Positions 18,126 to 26,607 of a stretch of 64,000 nucleotides of DNA are shown piece by piece (the stretch's first letter is position 1; every line of letters starts with the position of its first letter). This DNA is from Balneolaceae bacterium. GTDB lineage: Bacteria > Bacteroidota > Rhodothermia > Balneolales > Balneolaceae. Location of the stretch: NCBI GenBank assembly GCA_006969905.1, contig CP030887.1:1718001-1782000 (forward strand), read 5' to 3'. Below the pieces are notes generated by a model. The model searched no databases. It saw only the letters and a program-made list of their open reading frames with translations, and was not told the origin of the DNA. The position numbers were made by a program, and so were the translations under genes.

Positions 18126-18325
18126 AAGGATAACTAGGGATTATGTTAATTCTAATGAGGGTTCCAATCAACAGGTATATAAGGATAGAATTAATAGAAA
18201 GCGAAAAAGGAAGACCATAGAATAATCGTAGCGTTACTGGAAATATTTCTTCAGATTAAAAATATATTCGCATTTACACAGAAGAAACTAGATATTAATA
18301 ACAAATGTGCGGAGTTGAAGAGACT
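18126..18325 (+). repeat. Left arm of a long imperfect inverted repeat
   Basis: This 200-nt arm begins AAGGATAACTAGGGATTATG and ends GGAGTTGAAGAGACT. It matches the reverse complement of 19702-19917. By hand alignment the difference is 16 bases missing from this arm, spread over about ten places, mostly in short runs of one base, with no clear substitution. Confidence 0.9.
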
Positions 18326-19701
18326 TAATAAAACTTTTGGCAAATCGGTAACAGCTTGATCACAGCGAAAGACTTGAAACAGAAAAAATTATAGGATTGC
18401 AATCTTGGATTAAGATTCTTCTATGATTATGAAGATTTTGGAAATAATTATGAAAAAGCTATCAAAATCATGATTGTGATCAGACTCCTAGTATTGCAAA
18501 AATATTAGTTATATAACTGATGAAGAATCATTCTTATTGGTGCTATACTAACAAAATGAGCTTTTTGTCCTACATTTCATATGGCAAGTACTTCTTATGA
18601 GTACAGAACTAAAACATCCTACAGAATAGATACTGTTGGAAAATGTGAGGCTAACTAAGACTTAAATAGCTATAAAATGTGGAATAAATTTTAGTGGGCA
18701 TAAAACTTTGCACTTAATAATAGTATTCTAAGGGCATATGATTGGTCGATTTTATTACTACAGCTATACTTATGATGGCTCTGACAGTGTGTAATTTGAG
18801 AAGCAAAAAGCTGTATAAATTACAGTCTGATGCAGAATGTGTTCATATCTTTCTGAAGCTACTTTAGTATTACCTTTCATCGTTAAAGAAGGCTTTAGAA
18901 TAGATTACTAATGATTTCTTCCTCGATATATTTAAATTTCTTCACGTTATCAAAAAATCATCTTCTTGAAAATAGCTTCTATTCTTTCAGATAAATTATC
19001 ATTATAGGAGATTAGAAGTTTATACATTCTTTTTCTGGTGTTCTATTATGTTCTTCCATATCTTTTTTAAAAAATTCAATTGATGAATAAGTTTCTCTGA
19101 AAGAATGAAAACTTTTTATCTCCAAGATTTCATATTCATAAATAGAACTATTTCACTAGTCCTAATATTTATATATACGGCAAATATAGCCGAGGAAAAA
19201 GCACCTTTCGTATTAAAAATATATTTGTTTAAATGAAAAGTCGTATCTAACTGATTGATAAGTCTTCATCAGATTAATACATTTCATAGCCTGATATTTT
19301 TAAGCTGTTCACTTAGCATTTCCTATAGCCAGTTAAAAACTATTAGATAATGGAATTAAATGCCACTAACAAAGAATTATTCCATATTGAAGTTCTGAAG
19401 ATTTTAGGCGCCTTCATAAAATTTATTGGTAACCATACAGGTAAGCTGTTAGCTTCTTCAGTATCTATGAGTGATAAATTTGAATACTGTCATTTGTAGT
19501 GATTGAGAGAACACCATACACAAGCCATTCTTTGAGTTTATTGCTATAAACTCGTTTTCAGGAGACTTGAGTAATACACTAGAAAGATTGATTTAATAAG
19601 ATTAGAAGCATCTTTATAATCGCTTGCTTCCTCGCTTTAAAATCCATAATCGGAGCAAGACACCATTTACCTGTTTGATTTCCAATAAGCTGTTTATGTA
19701 T
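18326..19701. other. Gene-poor AT-rich interior of the inverted-repeat block
   Basis: About 1.4 kb with stops in all frames and no ORF above 60 codons. Some minus-strand stretches still look coding: one (about 19015-19150) reads FRETYSSIEFFKKDMEE followed shortly by NRTPEKE, weakly like the end of an IS3/IS481-type transposase, and another, running inward from the right arm, reads GVEETIHKQLIGNQTGKWC. A broken mobile-element gene, or one split by sequencing indels, fits better than spacer DNA. No family could be confirmed. Confidence 0.45.
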
Positions 19702-19917
19702 AGTCTCTTCAACTCCGCACCATTTGTTATTAATACATCATAGTTTCTTCTGTGCTAAATCGCGAATATATTTTCTAATTCTGAGAAACCATATTTCCAG
19801 TAAACGCTACGATTATTCTATGGTCTTCCTTTTTCGCTTTCTTATTAATTCTATTCCTTTATATACCTGTGTGATTGGAACCCTCATTAGAAATTAACAT
19901 AATCCCTAGTTATCCTT
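19702..19917 (-). repeat. Right arm of a long imperfect inverted repeat
   Basis: 216 nt, the reverse complement of the left arm with 16 additional bases. It ends 16 bases before the stop codon of the tyrosine recombinase gene. Read inward on the minus strand, it contains a run of codons (MRVPITQVYKGIELIRKR and later LLEIWFLRIRKYIRDLA), suggesting the arm may be the start of a coding element. Confidence 0.9.
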
Positions 19918-19933
19918 CACTCACCGAATAACT

Positions 19934-20872
19934 TTATCCAAATCTCAATCTGTTGCGAGGGTGTTTTAGAGCCAGGATTTCTTTCTGTTTTTGATTGCTG
20001 ACATGGGTATAGATTTGGGTAGTGAGAATAGAACTATGCCCCAGGATTTTCTGGATGTATTTTATGTCTACTCCTTCTTCCAGAAGCATAGTTGCAAAAG
20101 TATGACGAAAGGAATGGGGAGTTACCTTTTTTTTGGTTTTTGTTCTGGTGGCATACTTTCGAATCATGAACCGCACAGATTGGGAGGAAAGAGGTCTGTT
20201 TAGCCGGTTGTGAAAGAAGTGAGCGGGAGTAGCCGAATCAGAAATGCATTTATATTCTGCCAGAGCCGCTAATAATTCGTTGTTACAAAGTTGGATGACT
20301 CGCTCTTTATTACCTTTGCCTTGTACTTTTATATAGCCGTTTATTAAATCCACGTTTTGAGTTTTAAGGCTACATAGTTCACCAACCCGGATACCCGTAG
20401 CAAACAGAAGTTCCAGGATAGCAATATCCCGGATTACGCTACAATATCTGTAGGAGGCTTTGTTTTTTATACCCGCTCTTTCTTTATACGCGATCCTGAA
20501 TATGCTCTTTACCTCAGCCATGTCAAGCACAACAGGTAGCCTAAAGGGTTCCTTGAGACGTATTCTCACCTTACGAAAGGGATTAATGGTGATCTTATCA
20601 TCAAACTCCAGGTAGTTAAAAAAAGCTTTGGTGGTTGCGATCTTTCTCTTTGCTGATTTTATAGCATATTTTTTTACCAGGTATGCAATAAAAAACCGGA
20701 TGGTTTCTTTGGTGATCTGATCAATTTCCGGTTCTTTTCCAAAATGGGAATGCAGGTATTTAAGGAACTGCTTTAAATCAATTTTATAAGCTTTAATAGT
20801 TTTTTTGCTGAGATTCTTCTCATATTCACAGTGAAATAAAAATTGCGAAATGTTTTTCTTTATGTCCTTCAT
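19934..20872 (-). CDS. Tyrosine recombinase, XerC/XerD-like
   Basis: 312 residues. An N-terminal SAM-like core-binding domain (about 1-95) precedes the catalytic domain with all expected residues: Arg162 (ATGIRVGEL), Lys in GKGNKE (186-189), His253 and Arg256 (HSFRH), His279 (LGHSS) and Tyr288 (TQIYTHV). Such enzymes cut and rejoin DNA at short paired sites. There is no integron-specific insertion. Its stop lies next to the right arm of the inverted-repeat block, so it may belong to that element; alternatively it is an independent Xer-like gene. It is intact while the block beside it is not. Confidence 0.9.
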   Translation of the reverse strand: MKDIKKNISQFLFHCEYEKNLSKKTIKAYKIDLKQFLKYLHSHFGKEPEIDQITKETIRFFIAYLVKKYAIKSAKRKIATTKAFFNYLEFDDKITINPFRKVRIRLKEPFRLPVVLDMAEVKSIFRIAYKERAGIKNKASYRYCSVIRDIAILELLFATGIRVGELCSLKTQNVDLINGYIKVQGKGNKERVIQLCNNELLAALAEYKCISDSATPAHFFHNRLNRPLSSQSVRFMIRKYATRTKTKKKVTPHSFRHTFATMLLEEGVDIKYIQKILGHSSILTTQIYTHVSNQKQKEILALKHPRNRLRFG

Positions 20873-20952
20873 TATTTATTTGCCTTAATTAAAAAGCGAC
20901 AAATATGTTGACAACAAACGGATTTCTCAATTAATCAATAATTCATCGTGTA

Positions 20953-21846
20953 ATGTTACCTACTCGAACGTATTCTTTAGCCTTTCTACTACTATTAATA
21001 AGCTGCACCTCTCCACAAACAAATGAACTGGATACTGCCCGATTAATTGAAGACTTAAAGTATTTGTCTTCAGACAAACTGGAAGGCAGGCTAACAGGTA
21101 CGGAGGGAAATCGACTGGCCCGGGAGTTTTTGATAGATCGTTTTAAAGAGGAGGGGGCCGGAGAATTCCAGGGGAGCTATACCCATGAATTTATGTTTCC
21201 GGTATCTGAAGAGGAAGAAGCGTTAGGTATAAATGTAATTGGGCAGTTGGAAGGTAAATCAGATTCTGTGATTCTTATTACTGCACATTTTGACCATTTA
21301 GGAATACGTGACGGTGAAACCTACAATGGTGCAGATGATAACGCATCCGGTACTGCGGCTTTACTTGCACTAATTGATTATTTCAAAAATGTGGAAACAA
21401 AGCACACATTGGTTTTTGCTGCTTTAGATAAAGAAGAGGGAGGTTTAAGAGGGGCAAGGGCTTTGGCCGAAGATTCAGTATTCCTGCAAAAAGTGAAGCT
21501 GAATGTGAATATGGATATGATTTCCCAGAATTCAGAGAATGAGATTTACGCAGCAGGAACGTATCATTACCCTTATTTAAAACCAATTTTAGAAGGCGTG
21601 GAAACCGGGGATGTAAACCTGTTGTTTGGGCATGACAGCCCTGATTTAGGATATAATGACTGGACATTTGCTTCCGATCATGGGCCATTTCATGCCAAAG
21701 GAATTCCATTCATTTATTTTGGGGTAGAAGATCACGAGCATTACCATAAAGCAAGTGATGAGTTCGAAACGATACCGCAGGAATTCTACAAAAAAACCAC
21801 CAGGCTAATCACAAAAAGTATTGTAGCGCTGGATAATGCCCTTTAG
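20953..21846 (+). CDS. M28-family zinc peptidase, lipoprotein
   Basis: 297 residues with lipobox LLISC (Cys18). The M28 core shows ITAHFDHLG (His112), NGADDNASGTA (bridging Asp129), DKEEGG with the catalytic Glu near 161, MDM, and DHEHYH at the end supplying the last His. The family are co-catalytic zinc aminopeptidases acting outside the cytoplasm. It diverges from the recombinase gene and meets the OsmC-like gene end to end with no gap. Confidence 0.9.
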   Translation: MLPTRTYSLAFLLLLISCTSPQTNELDTARLIEDLKYLSSDKLEGRLTGTEGNRLAREFLIDRFKEEGAGEFQGSYTHEFMFPVSEEEEALGINVIGQLEGKSDSVILITAHFDHLGIRDGETYNGADDNASGTAALLALIDYFKNVETKHTLVFAALDKEEGGLRGARALAEDSVFLQKVKLNVNMDMISQNSENEIYAAGTYHYPYLKPILEGVETGDVNLLFGHDSPDLGYNDWTFASDHGPFHAKGIPFIYFGVEDHEHYHKASDEFETIPQEFYKKTTRLITKSIVALDNAL

Positions 21847-22269
21847 TTATTTGATAATGAAATCGTAGGTGATCTCGGAATCTTTTTCCAGGGCTTTTGA
21901 AACAGAGCAGTATTTTTCGATGGAAAGGGAAATTGCCCGCTCCACTTTTTTAGCGTCCAGATCACCTTTCAGTTCAAAATGCAGATGTATGGTTTTAAAT
22001 ACAGAGTAACTGTTGTTAACCCGCTGTTTATCTGCCTGAACCTGAACTTTTAAATCCCGGACCTCTTGCTTCTGTTTTTCCAGTATGGCCAGCACGTCTA
22101 TGGAACTACAACCTCCCACTCCGGCCAGTAAAAGCTGCAGGGGGCTCATACCGCCCTCCAGGCCACCTATTGAGGTAGAACCATCCATCCGGATTTTCCC
22201 GCCTTCTTCGTTAATCGCTTCAAAGTGTTGATTGTTGGATAACCAGTTGACTTTTACTTCTGTGTTCAT
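21847..22269 (-). CDS. OsmC/Ohr-family protein
   Basis: 140 residues from the ATG at 22269 (MNTEVKVNW); an upstream in-frame ATG at 22359 would add 30 unlike residues. Family marks are GGMSPLQLLLAGVGGCSSIDVLAIL with the redox Cys, and a later KYCSVSKAL with the second Cys. OsmC proteins reduce organic peroxides using that Cys pair. Transcription converges with the M28 gene. Confidence 0.88.
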   Translation of the reverse strand: MNTEVKVNWLSNNQHFEAINEEGGKIRMDGSTSIGGLEGGMSPLQLLLAGVGGCSSIDVLAILEKQKQEVRDLKVQVQADKQRVNNSYSVFKTIHLHFELKGDLDAKKVERAISLSIEKYCSVSKALEKDSEITYDFIIK

Positions 22270-22382
22270 AAAAATAGATTTAAAATTTGTTCGAAAGTTA
22301 ACAGAAAGAAGTAGCCAATACCAGAAACTTGTATCTTTACGCCTGTTAATGATAATCAAGGAAATAAAAGAGTCTTATTAAA

Positions 22383-23399
22383 TTGAAAAGATCAATAAAC
22401 AGGGTATGCTTACCGGCCATTTTGGTGTTAGTAATTGCGTGCGGCAAAAATAACAATACGGGGGAAGGGCCGGATTTAACAGGGAAATATGTGATACCCG
22501 AGTCTGTTACGGACACTGTGCTTTTTGCAGAAAGTATTGACGGAGCAGAAATTCCTGTAAAAGTTTCAATCCCCGAAAACATATCATCAAATGTTGCCGG
22601 GATGGTGATAATGCATGGTTCCGGTGGTAACTGGAAAGATGAGGATACTAATAACGATGGTATCAGTGATCAGATTGAAGAATGGACACTTTCCAGCCAA
22701 AACCGGTCATGGAAAAACATTTTTGATGCAGAAGGCATGGTCTCTGCTTTTCCGGGAAGCTACTATGTACGCGGTACGGTAGAAAACAAAGGCGATTGGA
22801 AAAACCCTCCTTTACAGTTTCAGATCAGTGCCAGCTTTATTCGTAATTACGATGCTTATACAGCATTGGAAGTACTCCAGAACCTAGTCCGTGATGATGG
22901 TACACCTATCGTGCAACCGGATAATGTCGGTTTGCTTGGATTCTCACATGGAGGCACCGCAGTACAAAGCACTATTTTTGATATTGAAGCAGTTCCAAAC
23001 GATTGGGTTTGGAAACAATCGTTCAGTGGAACCACCTATACGGATGAAATACTGCCGCCGGCCCAACAGCCGGAAGCCGGGGGTTTTAAAACAGCCGTGA
23101 TGTATTATCCCGGTTCTTTTCACAACAGCTATTATGGAAACCCATGCACCGGAACCAGTATTTATAGAAGTACTATAGATTTTATGATCCATCTTGCCAG
23201 CGAAGATCCGCTTACCCCAAACTCCCAGTGTATGATCGAAACTGTGGGCAATAATAGAGGAGGTACGGCTACTGTTTATGAATACCAGGGCGCTGAACAT
23301 AGTTTTGATAATAAAAGCTCAGGTGTGGATGGCGAAGCCAGTACATTGGCACGTACCCGCACCATGGATTTTATCCGTGCTAAACTGGGCTTGGAGTAG
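22383..23399 (+). CDS. Esterase-like lipoprotein, alpha/beta-hydrolase fold
   Basis: 338 residues, TTG start, lipobox VLVIAC (Cys20). The hydrolase core shows VIMHGSGGNW (oxyanion region, about 76-84), nucleophile elbow GFSHGG with Ser188, an Asp in ASEDPLTP and His in YQGAEHSFD, as in dienelactone-hydrolase-like enzymes. A DTNNDGISD segment at 88-96 looks like a calcium-binding loop. Substrate is unknown. It is followed at once by the first cluster of palindromic repeats. Confidence 0.75.
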   Translation: MKRSINRVCLPAILVLVIACGKNNNTGEGPDLTGKYVIPESVTDTVLFAESIDGAEIPVKVSIPENISSNVAGMVIMHGSGGNWKDEDTNNDGISDQIEEWTLSSQNRSWKNIFDAEGMVSAFPGSYYVRGTVENKGDWKNPPLQFQISASFIRNYDAYTALEVLQNLVRDDGTPIVQPDNVGLLGFSHGGTAVQSTIFDIEAVPNDWVWKQSFSGTTYTDEILPPAQQPEAGGFKTAVMYYPGSFHNSYYGNPCTGTSIYRSTIDFMIHLASEDPLTPNSQCMIETVGNNRGGTATVYEYQGAEHSFDNKSSGVDGEASTLARTRTMDFIRAKLGLE

Positions 23400-23431
23400 C
23401 TTCTCCAGAACAAAGAAAAGAGAGAAACCTT

Positions 23432-23574
23432 CTGCGAGCGATAGCAAGCTGTCCCAGGGTGCCAGGCAGGTACATGGAGATCACTTCGCTCCGCTCGTGA
23501 ACGTCTGCGAACGAATGTGAAGCAGTCTCAGAATATGTGGCAGGCACATGGAGATCACTTCGCTCCGCTCGTGA
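23432..23574 (+). repeat. REP-like palindromic units A1-A2
   Basis: Two head-to-tail units (23432-23502 and 23505-23574), each about 70 nt, starting CTGCGA and ending CGCTCGTGAA. Each folds into one long hairpin: GAAGcagTCTCAG on the left faces the right half GAGAtcaCTTCGCtccGCTCG. They end 19 bases before the ATG of the GIY-YIG gene. Confidence 0.92.
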
Positions 23575-23593
23575 ATGTTCATTACATTACATC

Positions 23594-23896
23594 ATGGAGC
23601 TTGATACCAGATATCATGTTTATATAATGACGAATACAAGAAAAACAGTCTTATATACCGGGCGGACTCATGACTTGGTAAGAAGGATCAATGAGCATAA
23701 GAATAAAGTACACCCCAAAAGTTTTACTGCAAGATATAACATAAACCAACTTGTCTACTTTGAAGAGTTTGGAGATGAGGAGGAATCAAAATTTCGGGAG
23801 CATCAAATTAAAGCCGGGTCAAGGAAGAAGAAAGTCGATCTGATAAATAGTATGAATCCAGAATGGAGAGATTTAGCTGAAGAGATTGGTTGCTAA
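23594..23896 (+). CDS. GIY-YIG nuclease-domain protein bracketed by repeats
   Basis: 100 residues from the ATG at 23594; an upstream start at 23537 would translate the repeat itself. The domain shows VYIM at 9-12, YTG at 21-23, Arg30/Arg31 and His35 (DLVRRINEHK), and a Glu in FREHQIK near 69. This is the small stand-alone (UPF0213-like) form, whose members cut DNA in the few cases studied. Two palindromic units lie on each side, so the gene and repeats look like one dispersed unit, as RAYT transposases are with REP sequences (analogy). A more degenerate paralogue lies at 45998. Confidence 0.88.
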   Translation: MELDTRYHVYIMTNTRKTVLYTGRTHDLVRRINEHKNKVHPKSFTARYNINQLVYFEEFGDEEESKFREHQIKAGSRKKKVDLINSMNPEWRDLAEEIGC

Positions 23897-23900
23897 CCTT

Positions 23901-24037
23901 CTGCGAGCAACGCGAAGCAGTCTCAGGGTGCCAGGCAGGTACATGGAGATCACTTCGCTCCGCTCGTGAACGTCTGCGAACGAATGTGAAGCAGTCTCAG
24001 AATATGTGGCAGGTACTTGGAGATTACTTCGTAATAC
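23901..24037 (+). repeat. REP-like palindromic units A3-A4
   Basis: A3 (23901-23970) has the cleanest pairing: CGAGC, GCGAAG and TCTC on the left match GAGA, CTTCGC and GCTCG on the right, with two symmetric 3x3 internal loops. A4 (23974-24037) is cut short on its right side. A3 starts 4 bases after the GIY-YIG stop codon. Confidence 0.92.
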
Positions 24038-24159
24038 CCCTTACTTTTTGACAAGAGGATGCTAAAAGAAAGCTCTGGCACAAAAAAGTAAAAATTGGGA
24101 AGTCTCGCTAAAGTTGGAACAATTTCAGCCGATATGTGTTACAGAGGTAGTAAATAAAT

Positions 24160-25035
24160 ATGAACAAAAAAACAGGTATGCAGACGTTTAATAAACTAAT
24201 TAAATCAACAACACTATTCATTTTAACCATAGCATTAACACTAACGGCATGTAGTTCCAACGAAGACGGTATGGGAACTATGCGGGTATCCCTGACAGAT
24301 GCACCGGCTTTATATAACGAGGTAAATATAGAGATACACCAGGTTTTGGTGCGTGAAGCAGGCGATAGTTCTGACGGCGATGAAGAGACAGAAGGTAAAG
24401 ACGATGACGAACTGGAAGATGAAGGCTGGAAAGTGATCTTCAATGATACACTGATAGTAAACCTGCTTGATTACCAGAACGGAGCAACTCTTGACCTGGG
24501 GGAAGTTGACCTGGAAGCCGGACAATATGATGAAATGAGGCTTGTACTGGGAGACGAAAACACCGTGGTTCTTTCTTCGGGATCAACGGCAACACTTAAC
24601 ACCCCAAGTGGACAGTCATCAGGTATTAAGATCAAAATTAATGCTGCTATTGATGCTGATGAAGTATATGAACTGATCATTGACTTTGATGCTTCACAAT
24701 CGGTAGTGGCAAGAGGTAATGGTGAGTTTAACCTTAAACCGGTAATCCGTGTGATTGAGCCGGAAGATAACGGTAGCATTTCCGGTGTTGTGCGTCCTTT
24801 AGAAGCTTCTCCGATGGTATATGCGATTGCTGACAGCGATACAATGGGTACCCAGGTAGATGAAAACGGGAACTTCAGGATTATAGGCCTTGAAGAAGGA
24901 GAGTATGAGATTTCGATCCAGCCAACTAACGAGATGTATGCTGACTCAAGCTTTACCGTTACCCTGGAAACAGAATCTGAATTTGCCATCCAGGATACCG
25001 TATTTCTGAAGATGGCAAACCAGCCGAATATGTAG
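24160..25035 (+). CDS. DUF4382 lipoprotein
   Basis: 291 residues with lipobox LTLTAC; the ATG at 24178 is an alternative start. The DUF4382 domain reads MRVSLTDAPALYNEVNIEIHQV, then NLLDYQNGATLDLGEVDLEAGQYDEMRLVLGD. An acidic insert (about 68-87) interrupts it. The C-terminal part from about 205 is a carboxypeptidase-regulatory-like beta domain (SGVVRPLEASPMVYAI). Function is unknown; the domain is common in surface lipoproteins of marine Bacteroidota relatives. It is isolated between two repeat clusters and has its own terminator. Confidence 0.85.
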   Translation: MNKKTGMQTFNKLIKSTTLFILTIALTLTACSSNEDGMGTMRVSLTDAPALYNEVNIEIHQVLVREAGDSSDGDEETEGKDDDELEDEGWKVIFNDTLIVNLLDYQNGATLDLGEVDLEAGQYDEMRLVLGDENTVVLSSGSTATLNTPSGQSSGIKIKINAAIDADEVYELIIDFDASQSVVARGNGEFNLKPVIRVIEPEDNGSISGVVRPLEASPMVYAIADSDTMGTQVDENGNFRIIGLEEGEYEISIQPTNEMYADSSFTVTLETESEFAIQDTVFLKMANQPNM

Positions 25036-25063
25036 CTTAACATATAAGACCTCTAGAAGAAGT

Positions 25064-25093
25064 AAGGAGTGTCCTTTTGGGCACTCCTTTTTA
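25064..25093 (+). terminator. Intrinsic terminator of the DUF4382 gene
   Basis: AAGGAGTGTCC and GGGCACTCCTT form an 11-bp stem with one G-T pair around a TTTT loop, followed by a T-rich run. Confidence 0.88.
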
Positions 25094-25102
25094 TTTGCCC
25101 AT

Positions 25103-25350
25103 CTGCGAACGAAGTGAAGCAGTCTCAGGGTGCCAGGCAGGTACATGGAGATCACTTCGCTCCGCTCGTGAACGTCTGCGAACGAATGTGAAGCAGTCTC
25201 AGCATGTGTGGCAGGTACACTGAGATCACTTCGCTTCGCTCGTGAACGTCTGCGAACGAATGTGAAGCAGCCTCAGCATGTGTGGCAGGTACACTGAGAT
25301 CACTTCGCTCCGCTCGTGAACGTCTGCGAACGAATGTGAAGCAGTCTCAG
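25103..25350 (+). repeat. REP-like palindromic units B1-B4
   Basis: Three full head-to-tail units (25103-25172, 25176-25246, 25250-25320) and a left half only (25324-25350). Spacing is nearly constant, 73-74 bases. Loop sequences differ between units (GGGTGCCAGGCAGG against CATGTGTGGCAGG) while the arms are kept. Confidence 0.92.
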
Positions 25351-25368
25351 CTACAAACAAAGAAACAT

Positions 25369-25444
25369 ACCGATAACCCAGCATGTTCATAGGCATCGGA
25401 TAACAAACCGATACCTATGTTTTTGCAAACGGATAGTTATCGGT
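25369..25444 (+). repeat. Nested inverted repeat
   Basis: An outer pair ACCGATAAC (25369-25377) and GTTATCGGT (25436-25444) encloses an inner hairpin ATAGGcATCGG with CCGATaCCTAT (25389-25418). The two stems share the CCGATA word but not the REP-like arms. It follows the truncated B4 unit. Confidence 0.6.
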
Positions 25445-25920
25445 TGGGGAAAACATAAGCATCCGTTGGAAGGTGTATGCGCATGAACTGACATCTCCTT
25501 CAGTATGCAGTAAACATTTCGTCTATATGTTTTTAAATTTTTGTCTAAACAATTTGAAATTTTCATCTAGACGTTTTTTTCTAAACTCTCTAAACAACCG
25601 AGTCAGAAACACGGGTGTTTTTTGGGGAAATTGTTTTGGGAGTTTGAGATTAGATCTTCTTTAAGGTATTCCTATGCCTGGATAGGAAAGAATGGAAATT
25701 TATACTTGCTTTCTCTGTGTTTAACAACGAGTATTGAGGGGCTGAAAAGAAACAACTTAGACTGTAATTAATATTCAAGGTCTTCTGTCGCTCTGTGGAA
25801 TTTTATACAACCGGGCCTGAATGCCATCTTGTTTCCGTGGATGTAGATATTCACTTTTCCACTCATGATTCCAAGGCCGATTTAGTTTCATCCTGAAAAT
25901 GACCTTACCAATAATCCCGT
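25445..25920. other. Intergenic stretch without a recognisable gene
   Basis: About 475 bases of AT-rich DNA between two repeat clusters. A 63-codon frame at 25473 has no ribosome-binding site or recognisable protein pattern. I see no RNA gene and no clear promoter. Confidence 0.6.
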
Positions 25921-26150
25921 CTGCGAGCAATGCGAAGCAGTCTCAGAATATGTGGCAGAGACATCGGGATCACGTCGCTTCGCTCGTGAACGTCTGCGAA
26001 CGGATGTGAAGCAGTCTCAGCATGTGTGGCAGGTACACTGAGATCACTTCGCTACGCTCGTGAATGGTCTGCGAACGAATGTGAAGCAGTCTCAGCATGT
26101 GAGGCAAGTACTCTGAGATCACTTCTCCCAAAAGCTTTCGGGTTCGTGAA
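25921..26150 (+). repeat. REP-like palindromic units C1-C3
   Basis: C1 (25921-25990) and C2 (25994-26064) are ordinary units. C3 (26069-26150) has its right arm interrupted: the usual CGCTCCGC is replaced by an 18-base piece containing CCCAAAAGCTTTCGGG. The array stops 4 bases before the hisE stop codon and could serve as its 3' boundary. Confidence 0.9.
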
Positions 26151-26154
26151 TGCC

Positions 26155-26499
26155 CTACTCCCCAATATGCTTGTGATTACCCTTATTGTGGCGTTTGCGG
26201 AGAACTTTGATGACTTCACGCAGGGGGATTTCTTTTTCAGCCAGTAGCAGCATAAGGTGAAAAAGGAGATCGGCAGCTTCGCCAATGGTTTCCCCGGAGC
26301 CTGAGTTTTTTGCAGCAATAACGGTTTCTACCGCTTCTTCCCCTACTTTCTGGGCAATTTTGTCCAGGCCCTTTTTGTACATCGAAGTGGTGTAAGAACC
26401 TTTGGGCATGGCTTCTTTTCGCTCATACAGCAATTCTTCGAGTTCCTGTAAAAACTTCAGGTCTTTTTTAGAAAGGGTTTTAATGTCCGGCATAATCAT
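26155..26499 (-). CDS. hisE: Phosphoribosyl-ATP pyrophosphatase
   Basis: 114 residues. The MazG-like fold of HisE is shown by LQELEELLYERK, GSYTTSMYKKGLDKIAQKVGEEAVETVIAA (metal-binding Glu residues) and GEAADLLFHLMLLLAEKE. It performs the second step of histidine synthesis. HisI, which is often fused to it, is not present here and must be elsewhere. It is the last his gene in the minus-strand series and follows gltB by about 108 bases. The start at 26493 is an alternative. Confidence 0.95.
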   Translation of the reverse strand: MIMPDIKTLSKKDLKFLQELEELLYERKEAMPKGSYTTSMYKKGLDKIAQKVGEEAVETVIAAKNSGSGETIGEAADLLFHLMLLLAEKEIPLREVIKVLRKRHNKGNHKHIGE

Positions 26500-26607
26500 G
26501 CTTACGAAGAGCTGTCGAAGCTCACTTTAAAATTGTGGCGCAAATTTCATCATTTTAAGCCATGATTACAAAGGTTTATGGAAATTTAATCCCGGAATGC
26601 CCAAAGA

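Noticed and set aside
18126-20872. Integron (integrase with attC array)
   Set aside because: The recombinase lacks the integron-specific insertion, there are no cassette ORFs, and only one pair of inverted arms is present.
24471-25043. 190-codon minus-strand ORF opposite the DUF4382 gene
   Set aside because: Antisense to a convincing lipoprotein gene; composition is that of a shadow frame.
25473-25664. 63-codon ORF in the gap between repeat clusters
   Set aside because: No ribosome-binding site, no motif, low-complexity Leu/Phe/Asn composition.
23432-26150. CRISPR array
   Set aside because: The repeats are palindromic, about 70 nt, nearly back to back and separated by genes; there are no regular unique spacers and no cas genes.
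26026-26247. Plus-strand ORF beginning in repeat cluster C
   Set aside because: It translates repeat units C2-C3 and then the antisense of hisE; no independent support.
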